A stretch of 64,000 nt of DNA from Sphingobacteriaceae bacterium (GTDB lineage Bacteria; Bacteroidota; Bacteroidia; B-17B0; Aurantibacillaceae). Shown one piece after another: positions 18,007 through 26,798 of this stretch. The notes below the pieces were generated by a model that saw only the letters and a list, made by a program, of their open reading frames with translations, had not been told where the DNA came from and searched no databases. Each line of letters begins with the position of its first letter. The first letter of the stretch is position 1. Location of the stretch: contig JADJXI010000004.1 of the NCBI GenBank assembly GCA_016715905.1, positions 682,001 through 746,000 on the forward strand, written 5' to 3'. A program made the translations under genes and the position numbers.

Positions 18007-19827
18007 ATGGGAAATTATATTTTTTTAGGACTATTAATTTCGTCTTTTGTAGGTTTATCCAAACTCTTTGGAAAAGCAGGAATAGAAGGCTGGAAAGCGT
18101 ATATTCCATTTTATAACTTTTATTTATTAAGCAAACTATTAGGAAAACCCGGTTGGTGGGCTGCCATTATGATTTTTCCGGGTGTTAACATCATCATGTA
18201 TGGTGTTTATGGTTTTAATGTTGCTCGTGCCTTCAACAAACCCGCCACTTCTGATTTGCTTTTCGCTTCCATTCTGCCCTACATATACTTTCTTAAATTA
18301 GGATTCGATTCCACTGCCAAATTTGTAGGATTAGATAAATTTAAAAAAGAACCCAGTTCATTCGTGAAAAACTGGCTCGACCCGATCATCTTTGCCGTAA
18401 TTGCCGCTTCCATCATTAGAGGTTACACCATTGAAGCTTTTACCATTCCAACTTCTTCATTGGAAAAAAGTTTAATGGTGGGCGACTTTTTATTTGTAAA
18501 TAAGTTTGCGTATGGTCCTAAAATTCCGCAAACTCCCCTATCCTTCCCTTTTGCACACCATACTTTACCCTTTAGCGAAACCACTAAATCTTACTTAGAG
18601 TGGATTAAATTTCCATATATGCGCTTACCGGGTTTTGGAAAAGTGAAAAATAACGATATAGTTGTATTTAATTATCCGGATGGGGATACCGTTTTGGTAA
18701 GTGAGCAAAACATGAGTTATTATGCGCTTAAACGTTATTTCTCGCAGATTATTCAACATGAAGAAACAAGGGCAGGCATGAAACCTCAAAGTGAAGCTTA
18801 CTATGCTGCTAAAGCACATGAACTGATTCACTCAGAGGATATGCAAAATCCAATTAACGGCAAAAGAATGAATAAAGTCGTTGCCCGACCGGTAGACAAA
18901 AGAGAACACTATGTAAAAAGATGTGTAGCCATTGCGGGAGACGAATTGGAAATTAAAGATGCAGAGCTTTACATTAATAAACAGAAACAAACTGCACCGG
19001 AGCATGCTCAACATTTTTATTATGTAAAATGTACTTCCCGAATATTTGGAGATGAAATTGAACTTCCTAACGGTCAATATTCATTATCCAATATCAATGC
19101 TTTAGATAAACTGGATATTTATGCGTCAGAGGTGGGCGTTGCTGCCCTATCAAAAGATACTATTGTTTATCGACTAAATATGCCGGTTGCCGTTGCAGAA
19201 CAAGTAAGACAAATGCAAGATGTTGTTTCGGTTACTTTAAAATTAGATGAAAAGGGAAAACTTGATCCTTCTATTTTCCCACATAATAATGCGTATGCCT
19301 GGAACAACGACAACTTCGGTCCGCTCTTAATTCCAAAAAAAGGTCTCACTATACCTATTGACACGCATAATATTTGTTTGTATGAAAAAGTGTTGAGTAC
19401 CTATGATGATGGCATACACCATATACGTAAAGAAGGTGCACAGGTTACTTACGATGGCAAACCCATTACTTCTTATACTTTTAAACAAGATTATTATTTT
19501 ATGATGGGAGATAACCGCCACAACAGTGCCGATAGCCGAAGTTGGGGATTAGTACCTTACGATCATGTGGTAGGTTCGCCGTTTTTTGTTTGGTTTAGTA
19601 TGAAATATGCCGAAAATAATCCGGTGAGTGGAAAGTCGGTTATAGGATCATTAACTAAAAACAGTAAAGATGGGAAATTCAGGTGGGAACGCTTTTTGTG
19701 TTATGTGGAAGCCGGAAATTTACATTCAATCAAAATTCCATTTATTCTTTCTGTTTTGGCCTTATGGGGTTTCAGTAAATGGAATACAAAAAGAAAGCTG
19801 AAAAAAAATAATACTGGTAAAGCCTAA
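18007..19827 (+). CDS. lepB: Signal peptidase I with N-terminal membrane extension
   Basis: A protein of 606 residues, about twice the E. coli length. Residues ~1-115 form an extra hydrophobic module (FLGLLISSFVGLSKLFGKAGIEGWKAYIPFYNFYLLSKLLGKPGWW...) resembling DUF5684. The peptidase follows: transmembrane segment DPIIFAVIAASIIRGYTIEAF, box with the catalytic Ser151 in IPTSSLEKSL, catalytic Lys304 in HYVKRCVAIAGDELEI, and box E MMGDNRHNSADSRSWGLVPYDHVVGSP. Between Ser and Lys boxes is a long insertion (about 185-295), usual in Bacteroidota LepB. It cleaves signal peptides from Sec-exported proteins. A second, inactive-looking paralogue follows. Confidence 0.93.
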   Translation: MGNYIFLGLLISSFVGLSKLFGKAGIEGWKAYIPFYNFYLLSKLLGKPGWWAAIMIFPGVNIIMYGVYGFNVARAFNKPATSDLLFASILPYIYFLKLGFDSTAKFVGLDKFKKEPSSFVKNWLDPIIFAVIAASIIRGYTIEAFTIPTSSLEKSLMVGDFLFVNKFAYGPKIPQTPLSFPFAHHTLPFSETTKSYLEWIKFPYMRLPGFGKVKNNDIVVFNYPDGDTVLVSEQNMSYYALKRYFSQIIQHEETRAGMKPQSEAYYAAKAHELIHSEDMQNPINGKRMNKVVARPVDKREHYVKRCVAIAGDELEIKDAELYINKQKQTAPEHAQHFYYVKCTSRIFGDEIELPNGQYSLSNINALDKLDIYASEVGVAALSKDTIVYRLNMPVAVAEQVRQMQDVVSVTLKLDEKGKLDPSIFPHNNAYAWNNDNFGPLLIPKKGLTIPIDTHNICLYEKVLSTYDDGIHHIRKEGAQVTYDGKPITSYTFKQDYYFMMGDNRHNSADSRSWGLVPYDHVVGSPFFVWFSMKYAENNPVSGKSVIGSLTKNSKDGKFRWERFLCYVEAGNLHSIKIPFILSVLALWGFSKWNTKRKLKKNNTGKA

Positions 19828-19882
19828 ACAAATATTCATTTTTGTTTTTACACTAAAGTGGTTTATTGCGGCGGTTATTGGT

Positions 19883-20698
19883 ATGATGATTTTTTTGATT
19901 ACTAAATTCTATGTTTTTGATGTAATAAAAATTAATTCGGAAGACATGAAAGCAACACTAGGTAAAAACGAACTAGTGCTTATCAAAAGAATTTTTAATA
20001 CCTATCAGATTAACGATTTAATTTACTTTAAATACCCAACTTCAGATTCAATTATCCGAAATACATATACTATTCAGCGTTTAATTGGTTTACCGAACGA
20101 TACAGTAGAAATAAGAGAAAAAAGCGTGTATATTAATAATAAGTTAACAGCTGACCCTGCCTCCACTAAACATAATTATTTTGTAAAGGCGAATGTAAAA
20201 TTAGATAGTGCTTTTATGTATACAAGTAATCTTTTGGAAGGAGGAGAAATTTCAAACGATTTGGATTATAGTTTTTCATTAACTAAAGAAGAAACGAAAA
20301 AATTAAAAAAGGAATACACAAAAATTAAATCCGTTGTTTATAAGATTGAACAAAAGGGAGCGATGGATGAAACCGTATTCCCCAACAATTCGAAGTATGC
20401 TTGGAACCGAGATTATTTTGGCAAGATTTGGATTCCAAAAAAAGAATCTAATATAAAATTGGATACAACTAATATAAGTTTGTATTTGAAAATCATTCAG
20501 GAATACGAAGGTAATTCAGTACATATAATAAAGGATAGTATTTTTATTAATAATGAGTATACTACCAATTATCTTTTTAAATACAATTATTATTTTGCTC
20601 TTGGCGATAATAGGGATAATGCAAACGATTCCAGAATATTTGGTTTTCTGCCGGAATCTTTTATCAAAGGAGTTGTGATCAAACATTTCAAGCCATAA
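19883..20698 (+). CDS. Signal peptidase I paralogue lacking the catalytic dyad
   Basis: A protein of at least 271 residues of the S26 fold. It aligns with the LepB next door throughout: INSEDMKATLGKNELVLIKR (Ser box), TYTIQRLIGLPNDTVEI (Lys box) and YYFALGDNRDNANDSRIFGFLPESFIKGVV (box E). The catalytic Ser is replaced by Asp21 and the general-base Lys by Gln65, so peptidase activity is not expected. The ATG at 19883 cuts the membrane segment short: the frame is open and hydrophobic upstream (FIFVLTLKWFIAAVIG) to a stop at 19799, with no ATG, GTG or TTG, so a rare start such as CTG or ATT is possible. It probably arose from a lepB tandem duplication. Confidence 0.85.
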   Translation: MMIFLITKFYVFDVIKINSEDMKATLGKNELVLIKRIFNTYQINDLIYFKYPTSDSIIRNTYTIQRLIGLPNDTVEIREKSVYINNKLTADPASTKHNYFVKANVKLDSAFMYTSNLLEGGEISNDLDYSFSLTKEETKKLKKEYTKIKSVVYKIEQKGAMDETVFPNNSKYAWNRDYFGKIWIPKKESNIKLDTTNISLYLKIIQEYEGNSVHIIKDSIFINNEYTTNYLFKYNYYFALGDNRDNANDSRIFGFLPESFIKGVVIKHFKP

Positions 20699-20703
20699 TA
20701 CGA

Positions 20704-21327
20704 ATGAGCTCTAAATCCGTTCAAAAAGTAATATTAAGCACTGCTTACCTTCCTAATATTTCCTATTTTAAACAGATTATAAAAGCTGAAGGATTAATAC
20801 TTGAATCGCATGAACATTATATTAAACAGAGTTATAGAAACAGGTGTTGTATACTTAGTGCCAACGGCCCACTTAACTTAATTATTCCGGTTAAGCATTA
20901 TAAAGGGATTATTACGGAAGTAAAAATATCCTATCAGGAAAATTGGCAGCGAAATCATTGGCGTGCCATTTGCAGCGCTTATAAAAACAGTCCTTACTTT
21001 GAGTTTTTTGAAGATGAGTTCAGTAATATCTATACTGATCGGTGGGAAAATTTGTTCGATTATAATTTATATCAATTGAAAATGATTTTAAAAATACTGC
21101 GGTTAGAAAAAAAAATATCCTTTACAGATTCCTTTCAACCTAATATTGATAACTTAACAGATTGCAGGAATTCTTTCAGTCCTAAAATTCCTCCTACTAA
21201 AGACGATTTGTTTTTAAATAAAGCTTACCCACAGGTTTTCGACAACAAATTATCCTTTAAAAACAACTTGAGTATAATTGATTTATTATTTAATCAAGGA
21301 ATTAAAAGTGTTGATTATTTCAAATAA
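20704..21327 (+). CDS. WbqC family protein
   Basis: A protein of 207 residues. The start ILSTAYLPNISYFKQIIKAEGLILESHEHYIKQSYRNRCCILSANGPLNLIIPV followed by ISYQENWQRNHWRAICSAYKNSPYFEFFEDEF matches the WbqC-like family. Members occur in glycan biosynthesis clusters and in Bacteroidota next to lepB; biochemical function is not established, although acyl or amino-acyl transfer has been proposed. It follows the pseudo-signal-peptidase by 5 bases and is probably cotranscribed with it. Confidence 0.85.
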   Translation: MSSKSVQKVILSTAYLPNISYFKQIIKAEGLILESHEHYIKQSYRNRCCILSANGPLNLIIPVKHYKGIITEVKISYQENWQRNHWRAICSAYKNSPYFEFFEDEFSNIYTDRWENLFDYNLYQLKMILKILRLEKKISFTDSFQPNIDNLTDCRNSFSPKIPPTKDDLFLNKAYPQVFDNKLSFKNNLSIIDLLFNQGIKSVDYFK

Positions 21328-21366
21328 ACACTTAAAGTTAATCTACACGTTAATTAAGCTAATCGC

Positions 21367-22272
21367 TTAACCTCCACTTGTTCCACCTAAAATACCCGCG
21401 CTGGAAGCACCCGAATAATCAACCGGAGTAATGGCTACAATCGGACATTTACTCTTATGAATAACTTGTTGTGCGTATGGTCCTAAAAATATACCGCTCA
21501 CTTCATTATCCTGATCGGTCATTATAACAATAAGGTCGGCGTTAACGGCATTGGCAAATTCAACAGTTGCCGTAGCTCTGTTTTTCACATTGGTTTGTAA
21601 TTCAATATGTACTTGCACACCGCTTTTTATAGCAATATCATTTATTTGTTTTAAAATTACTTCAGTGGCTGCTTTTTCGTCCTGCTCATCTTTACCCAAC
21701 AATCCAACAACATGAACCGCTGCACTGAATTCTTTGGCCATTTGTATAGTATAATTTACTTTTTGGCGAGTATGTGAACTAGTATCAATAGGCATTACAA
21801 TTTTATTATAGCCTTTATGATCCGCCACACTACTCATAGCCATAGTAGGACAGTGTGATTTGGTTAATACCTTCATAGCAACACTGCCAATCAAAAGCTC
21901 TTCCATAGGCGAATAACCATGCGTACCCATAATAATTAAGGATGCGTTAATTTCTTTGGCTACATCCACAATTTCAGTACTTGGACTTCCGGTTTTAATA
22001 ATACAATCCACCTTAATTCCATATTTTTTTGATACATCTTTAGCCAAATCATTTAATTTTGAGGCGACTTTATCTTCCAATTCTTTGGTACTACTCATAT
22101 CTATCGTTGGCAAAAACAGGTTTTGTGCCACATAATATGAGTTTATTACATGTAATAGGTAAACATCACCTTTAGTTAACTGGGCCGTAAAAGCACCGTG
22201 TGTAATTGCTAAGAGAGAGGTTTCACTAAAATCGACAGGAATAAGGATTTTTTTAGAACTGAATTGTATCAT
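21367..22272 (-). CDS. Universal stress protein, two tandem UspA domains
   Basis: A protein of 301 residues with two UspA folds. Domain 1 (about 5-145) begins KKILIPVDFSETSLLAITHGAF and has the ATP-binding IMGTHGYSPMEELLIGSVAMKVLTKSHCPTMAM. Domain 2 (about 155-285) begins YNKIVMPIDTSSHTRQKVNYTIQMA and ends IVIMTDQDNEVSGIFLGPYAQQVIHKSKCPIVAI, where the nucleotide loop is degenerate. The tail is Gly/Ser-rich. Such proteins are cytoplasmic stress factors. It converges with wbqC and is divergent from the OMP operon. Confidence 0.9.
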   Translation of the reverse strand: MIQFSSKKILIPVDFSETSLLAITHGAFTAQLTKGDVYLLHVINSYYVAQNLFLPTIDMSSTKELEDKVASKLNDLAKDVSKKYGIKVDCIIKTGSPSTEIVDVAKEINASLIIMGTHGYSPMEELLIGSVAMKVLTKSHCPTMAMSSVADHKGYNKIVMPIDTSSHTRQKVNYTIQMAKEFSAAVHVVGLLGKDEQDEKAATEVILKQINDIAIKSGVQVHIELQTNVKNRATATVEFANAVNADLIVIMTDQDNEVSGIFLGPYAQQVIHKSKCPIVAITPVDYSGASSAGILGGTSGG

Positions 22273-22428
22273 AAAAGTAGTATTTTGTGTTAAAAGTAGG
22301 TTTTTTTTGCAAAATATGCCATTTTAACATTAAAAAAATAGGTTTAGGCCCAACCTTTAGCCAAAAGGCCCGTATTAGTGGTTTGAATTATACACAAGTG
22401 GATACTGAAAACTTTAGGGATACAATAA

Positions 22429-22460
22429 TTTGTCTATAAGCAGGAAATATTCTACTTTTG
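22429..22460 (+). promoter_or_regulatory. Promoter of the OMP/lipoprotein operon
   Basis: TTTG at 22429-22432 and TACTTTTG at 22453-22460 are separated by exactly 20 bases, an exact fit to the Bacteroidota housekeeping promoter (TTTG-N19-21-TAnnTTTG). The first gene starts 40 bases downstream at 22500. Confidence 0.8.
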
Positions 22461-22499
22461 CGTAAGTTTTAAAATAAAAAAACATAAACCCAAATAAAT

Positions 22500-23540
22500 A
22501 TGAATAAAAAAGTCCTAATCGCAGCCTCATTGTTTACTACAATGTTGTTGCAAGCTCAGGAGGCAAGCTCCGGAGATGAGGTCGTGAAGAACAAAAAAGG
22601 AAACGAGATTCTGCCAAAAGCAGGAGATATCGGCCTTGGCTTTAACGCCGTTCCAATGATCGACTACGTTTTTAACGCGATTAAAATTAACCAAAATGCA
22701 GGTTTTGTAAGTGCTGCAGGTAACAATCATCAGTATGTTACAGGTTCTGCTAATCAAATTGTAGGTAAATATTATTTATCTCCAAAAGCTGCAATTCGCG
22801 GTAAAATCGGAATCAACACCCTTTCTGGTCGTATCACAAACCGTGTACAAGATTCTAAAGCATTATATGATGCAAGTTTCGGTACAGCAGAAGACATCAA
22901 CACTGCTCAAAATTTACGTGTTGAAGACGTTTATAAATTTAATAAAAGTAACTTGTTAATTTCTGCCGGTTACGAAATGAGAAGAGGATATCGCCGTTTA
23001 CAAGGATATTATGGTGGTGAAATCGCTTTTGGTGGCGGTGGAAATAAGGAGTACTTCACTTACGCGAATGATTATTCTGATTTATATGCTACTCATTACA
23101 CCAACTCGGCTGCAGGTAACTTCAACACACAGCTTCAACACAACCCGACTGCTCCTGGTCGTCAAGAGCGTGTGTTGCACAATAATTACCGTGGCAACTT
23201 CCGTTTTGGAATGAGAGGCTTTATTGGAATTGAATACTTCGTTTTCGCTAAAATTTCAGTTGGTGCTGAATTTGGATGGGGATGGGCTATGTCAACCAGA
23301 ACCAACAAAATCTCAACTGTTGAAGTATATGAAAACGGAACCAGCGGTTTAGCTACTGTATTTAATGATGAGAGAAGTACAGATACAAACGAAAGACAAA
23401 ATGGATTCTCTGTTGATAATAACAATGGCGGAAACAATGGTTTTTCAATGAATAACTTAACCGGTGGCGGTGGAAATAGTAATGGTAACAACGGTTTAAC
23501 CGGTGGTACTGGTGCTATCACTGTCTTATTTCACTTTTAA
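22500..23540 (+). CDS. Outer membrane beta-barrel protein, probably highly expressed
   Basis: A protein of 346 residues with a signal peptide (MNKKVLIAASLFTTMLLQAQ). Alternating hydrophobic strands (GLGFNAVPMIDYVF, SPKAAIRGKIGINTLSG, LLISAGYEMRRGYRRLQGYYGGEIAFGGG, FRFGMRGFIGIEYFVFAKISVGAEFGWGWAMS) and a last strand ending in Phe (ITVLFHF) indicate an outer-membrane barrel assembled by BAM. An Asn/Gly-rich loop (about 300-338) precedes the last strand. Frequent CGT, GGT and GCT codons and a consensus promoter suggest high expression. No specific function is recognised. It is followed by a lipoprotein gene in the same operon. Confidence 0.75.
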   Translation: MNKKVLIAASLFTTMLLQAQEASSGDEVVKNKKGNEILPKAGDIGLGFNAVPMIDYVFNAIKINQNAGFVSAAGNNHQYVTGSANQIVGKYYLSPKAAIRGKIGINTLSGRITNRVQDSKALYDASFGTAEDINTAQNLRVEDVYKFNKSNLLISAGYEMRRGYRRLQGYYGGEIAFGGGGNKEYFTYANDYSDLYATHYTNSAAGNFNTQLQHNPTAPGRQERVLHNNYRGNFRFGMRGFIGIEYFVFAKISVGAEFGWGWAMSTRTNKISTVEVYENGTSGLATVFNDERSTDTNERQNGFSVDNNNGGNNGFSMNNLTGGGGNSNGNNGLTGGTGAITVLFHF

Positions 23541-23586
23541 TAAATAAATCAATAATAAATAAACAATAAAAAATAAATATAAAGTC

Positions 23587-24639
23587 ATGAAAAAATCACT
23601 TTTAGCACTTACACTTACTGCTGCTCTTTTCTCTTGCAAGAAAGACATCGAGCAAAAGTCATTAGAAGCAACCGATATCACAGGTATGGGTTGGGTAAAG
23701 GGAACTTTACGTAAAACAATTATTACACCAGATGGTGGTGCGGGATGGACGAGCAACACAAAAGTACCTGCTGCCGGAGTTAATGTTAGCGTTCGCGTTA
23801 ATAAGAATGGTGGAACTGGTATTTATCCAAATTCAAATCAATCAGGAGTTGAAGTATTCAACGGTGTAACTGATGCAAATGGTAACTACGCAATTGCAGT
23901 TAAATCAAACGGAACATCAAACGGTGTTAATGCTTTAGTTTTAGTTGAAGGTTTCCAAGGAACTCAAGATACTTTAATTAACGGAGTAACCAAAACAGGT
24001 CGCTTATGTAACTACTTTGGTATGAGTCAAAACATGATGGTTTACAAAGGTCAGTCTACTTATTGGAATGGAAATAACAACATTAATGAGTGGGCTTTCT
24101 ATAATGGAAATATGTCAGTAGTAAATGATAACAATAACCCAACTCAAAATCAAATTGGAACTGCTCAAATTACAGGTTCAGTTACTTTTGGTGTTTGGAC
24201 TTCATCTACTAACGTAGTTAGCGGAACCGTTCAACCGTCTTCAGTTAACCAAAATGGTTTATTAACTGCACCTGCAGGAACTAAAGTATACTATACTTTC
24301 AATACTGATCCTTTATCATTAAGTACAAAAGTTTACGAAACATCTTTAGCTGCTAACGGAACTTATACTTTTGATGTTTCAACTGTAAAAGTAAATACTC
24401 CTGGTTTTGGTCAAGACGGTAACGTTTGGATTCAAGATTTACGTCAATCACGTGATACTATTAAAATTACTTCAGTTTACACTGGAACTACTTTTGTAAG
24501 TTCAAGCACTGTAATTGCTACAGGTCCAACCGGTGTTTATAATGGTGGTACTTTCAGCAATCAAAACGACTTATTTAATGGAGAAATCAGAAATGGTGTT
24601 AACCATAACTATAACTTCTTTAGTTTCACTCAAGATTAA
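23587..24639 (+). CDS. Lipoprotein with carboxypeptidase-regulatory-like domain
   Basis: A protein of 350 residues with the lipobox ALFSC (lipidated Cys about residue 17) followed by KKDIEQ. The region VPAAGVNVSVRVNKNGG ... VEVFNGVTDANGNYAIAVKSNGT looks like a transthyretin-like/carboxypeptidase-regulatory beta-sandwich. The rest is Asn/Thr/Ser-rich beta structure. It lies 46 bases after the barrel gene, shares its codon bias and ends at a strong terminator, so the two form one operon. Function is unknown; a partner of the barrel is a reasonable inference. Confidence 0.7.
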   Translation: MKKSLLALTLTAALFSCKKDIEQKSLEATDITGMGWVKGTLRKTIITPDGGAGWTSNTKVPAAGVNVSVRVNKNGGTGIYPNSNQSGVEVFNGVTDANGNYAIAVKSNGTSNGVNALVLVEGFQGTQDTLINGVTKTGRLCNYFGMSQNMMVYKGQSTYWNGNNNINEWAFYNGNMSVVNDNNNPTQNQIGTAQITGSVTFGVWTSSTNVVSGTVQPSSVNQNGLLTAPAGTKVYYTFNTDPLSLSTKVYETSLAANGTYTFDVSTVKVNTPGFGQDGNVWIQDLRQSRDTIKITSVYTGTTFVSSSTVIATGPTGVYNGGTFSNQNDLFNGEIRNGVNHNYNFFSFTQD

Positions 24640-24656
24640 TCAAGTACTTTTCTAAA

Positions 24657-24687
24657 TAAAAAAGCCTCCCATTGGGAGGCTTTTTTT
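24657..24687 (+). terminator. Rho-independent terminator of the OMP/lipoprotein operon
   Basis: A GC-rich stem GCCTCCC (24663-24669) / GGGAGGC (24673-24679) with a three-base loop, preceded by an A-run and followed by eight T residues, 18 bases after the lipoprotein stop. Confidence 0.92.
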
Positions 24688-24995
24688 ATGCTTATAGGTT
24701 TCTTTTTCCGTTTACTTTCATTCATATATAGTTCTTTAATACCTTAATGTCTAAGCGTGCCTTAACAACAAAGTTTTTCATTAGTTGAGACTTTCTCTTC
24801 AGATATAAGCTGTGTTTTATTAGTGCAGAAGTAGAAAGTAGACGTGAATGCCTATAAATAGCTTAAAACGGATAAAATAAAGTATTAAATCAAATATATG
24901 GTAATAGTAATACCCTATTTATAGTCCGTTTTCATCCCTTCTAACTCTTATAATTCAATAATTTTAATAGGCAACTTGCCCGAATAATTAAACAT
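24688..24995. other. AT-rich intergenic region, no gene seen
   Basis: About 300 bases between two terminators, with no open frame carrying recognisable protein features and no tRNA-like cloverleaf. The only structure is short inverted segments: CTATAAATAG and AAAACGGA near 24855-24875, with their complements CTATTTATAG and TCCGTTTT near 24915-24933. Their order does not allow a single hairpin pairing both, so I assign no function. Confidence 0.6.
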
Positions 24996-25028
24996 AAAAA
25001 AACCCACACTATTAAAATAGTGTGGGTT
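24996..25028 (-). terminator. Rho-independent terminator after secG
   Basis: Perfect inverted repeat AACCCACACTATT (25001-) / AATAGTGTGGGTT (to 25028). Read on the minus strand it is followed by a run of T residues (the A-run at 24996-25002 on the plus strand). It sits 18 bases past the secG stop and ends the miaB-secG transcript. Confidence 0.88.
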
Positions 25029-25045
25029 AATTAATAAAATATTTT

Positions 25046-25387
25046 TTATTGCGTACCTGTTGGTTGAGCCGGCGGAGCAGATGGAACATTAGCCGGTGCC
25101 GAAGGCATGGTAACCGCTGAAGCCGCTTTACGCTTAGCTATGGAGCCGTTATCTTCTGTAGTATCGGTTGTCATCGAACTTTTTGGAGCCATTAAAATGC
25201 TTAAAGCAATCAAAACAATGGCTAAACCCCAAGTTGCTTTTTCAATAAATTCAGTGCCTCTTTTAACACCCATAATTTGAGTTGCAGCACCGTATTGACT
25301 TTGAATTCCACCGCCTTTTGAATTCTGTACTAATACAACCAGAATTAAAAGGACACTAACTATTATTACTAAAACTGATAAAATCAT
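25046..25387 (-). CDS. secG: Preprotein translocase subunit SecG
   Basis: A protein of 113 residues. Two transmembrane helices (VLVIIVSVLLILVVLVQNSKGGGI and GLAIVLIALSILMA) flank the conserved VQNSKGGGIQSQYGAATQIMGVKRGTEFIEKATW, typical of SecG. The C-terminus is an Ala/Pro-rich tail. SecG sits beside SecYE in the inner-membrane translocon and assists SecA-driven export. It is last in the minus-strand run from miaB. Confidence 0.93.
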   Translation of the reverse strand: MILSVLVIIVSVLLILVVLVQNSKGGGIQSQYGAATQIMGVKRGTEFIEKATWGLAIVLIALSILMAPKSSMTTDTTEDNGSIAKRKAASAVTMPSAPANVPSAPPAQPTGTQ

Positions 25388-25397
25388 TTCTCTTAAA

Positions 25398-26294
25398 TTA
25401 ATCTTTTTGAACGTTTTTTAATTTCTCAATCAGGGATGCAAAGTAAGCACTTTTTTGTGGATATTTCAAACTTAAAAGCTCATAAGCTCTAACGGCTTTT
25501 GAAATATTACCCTGAGATGCGTAAATGCTCGCAAGTGTCTCAGTTACAAGATCTTCACTTTCAAGTAGACTTTCTTTGGTTTTAATTTCGGCTTTAAAGA
25601 ATTTTTGTTCTTCTTTATTTCGAATAGCTCCCGGATTACTTTCTATAATTTTATCTATTAATGCCTTTTGTTTTAGCTTAATCTTTTTAATATCCTCTTC
25701 TTGTTTGCCTAATACATCCTTTTTCTGAGCTGTAATTTCAGTGGTGTGTTCTTTATGTTTATCAACAAAAGTAAGCCAATCGGTAAAACTTTGCGGTTCC
25801 TTAGGCTTATCCTGCTTAATTTGTAAAACTTCCTTCTCAATAAATGAATTAACTACCGATCGCTCAATTTCTTTTTCAACTTTTTCGGGTGTAATTTTTT
25901 CTACCTGAATTTCCGGCTCCAAATTTTCAGTTTTTATCGGAGTGGTTTCAATTTTCTCAATATTTTTTGGTTCTACTAGCGTTTCTTGCTCTAATGTCTT
26001 AGTTTCTTTAATTATTTCAACTTTCTTTTCCTGCTCTTGAATTGGTGTTTCTTCTATTAATAAAGAATTTTGAATCAATTCATATAATTGCTCTCTGCTA
26101 CTTACACTAATTGCTGTGCGCTTTATGGTGTTTTGATATAATGTTGTGTCCCAGTTTTTAGCAGATAAACTTAAAAGTATATGTGCTGTATGAAAATAAG
26201 GAAATTGATCAACCAAAGCCGATAATTCAGAAACAGCTTTTTTATCCATTTTTAATGGATGAGCCATAAAATCATATAGTTCCGATTCACGCAT
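25398..26294 (-). CDS. TPR-like protein between lptE and secG
   Basis: A protein of 298 residues. The N-terminus (MRESELYDFMAHPLKMDKKAVSELSALVDQFPYFHTAHILLSLSAKNWDTTLYQNTIKRTAISV) is a pattern conserved in Bacteroidota at this locus. The middle is a Glu/Lys/Thr-rich, probably disordered or coiled segment. The C-terminal ~60 residues (SEDLVTETLASIYASQGNISKAVRAYELLSLKYPQKSAYFASLIEKLK) form a tetratricopeptide-like helical pair. It has no signal peptide. It starts right at the lptE stop. Its role is unknown. Confidence 0.8.
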   Translation of the reverse strand: MRESELYDFMAHPLKMDKKAVSELSALVDQFPYFHTAHILLSLSAKNWDTTLYQNTIKRTAISVSSREQLYELIQNSLLIEETPIQEQEKKVEIIKETKTLEQETLVEPKNIEKIETTPIKTENLEPEIQVEKITPEKVEKEIERSVVNSFIEKEVLQIKQDKPKEPQSFTDWLTFVDKHKEHTTEITAQKKDVLGKQEEDIKKIKLKQKALIDKIIESNPGAIRNKEEQKFFKAEIKTKESLLESEDLVTETLASIYASQGNISKAVRAYELLSLKYPQKSAYFASLIEKLKNVQKD

Positions 26295-26798
26295 TTACCA
26301 ATTATTAAAAGCTCTGTTAAATATATCTTCTGTTAACTGTCGGTATATTTCGGTTACCAATGTAGCTTCTTTGTCACTAATATTTTCTGTTGTTGCAAAA
26401 TCTGCATAGCGTGTAAAGGCCTGATCAAAATCTTTCGTTTGATCGAATTTATTTTTATAGGTTACCTGCACGCTTATAGTAAGTCTGTTTGTGCTCGCTT
26501 GCTCGGTATTTTGCACGGCAACCGGTCCAACATTATAATCTGATATATACCCTTCAAACTGTAAATCGGCATTGGATTTAATTAATCCCAAATTAGTTTG
26601 TTGTGAAACTAAGTCACGCAGTTTCTCGGTGAAACGTTGTGATAAACTGGGTGCGCCTAAACTTGTGTTATTGGTGAAAAATCCTACACTTACTGTTTTT
26701 GCTTCGGCCGGAATAGTAGCACCGGATAGAGATACTCTTGGTTTGCATGCTAACATGGCAAAAAAAACAAGCGTATATGTTAGGATTCGTTGTATCAT
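26295..26798 (-). CDS. lptE: LPS-assembly lipoprotein LptE
   Basis: A protein of 167 residues with lipobox MLAC (Cys18). The mature region (VSLSGATIPAEAKTVSVGFFTNNTSLGAPSLSQRFTEKLRDLVSQQTNLGLIKSNADLQFEGYISDYNV) and the end (TEIYRQLTEDIFNRAFNNW) match Bacteroidota LptE. LptE plugs the LptD barrel that inserts LPS into the outer membrane. It overlaps the upstream phosphatase gene by four bases and abuts the next gene, so it is part of a tight operon. Confidence 0.9.
   Translation of the reverse strand: MIQRILTYTLVFFAMLACKPRVSLSGATIPAEAKTVSVGFFTNNTSLGAPSLSQRFTEKLRDLVSQQTNLGLIKSNADLQFEGYISDYNVGPVAVQNTEQASTNRLTISVQVTYKNKFDQTKDFDQAFTRYADFATTENISDKEATLVTEIYRQLTEDIFNRAFNNW

Noticed and set aside
23186..23521. 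Minus-strand frame of 111 codons, Pro/Leu-rich
   Set aside because: Shadow of the Gly/Asn-rich end of the outer membrane protein gene.
24840..24940. Inverted segments in the 24.7-25.0 kb gap as a small RNA or riboswitch
   Set aside because: The paired pieces are in an order that cannot form one hairpin, and no promoter-terminator pair brackets them.
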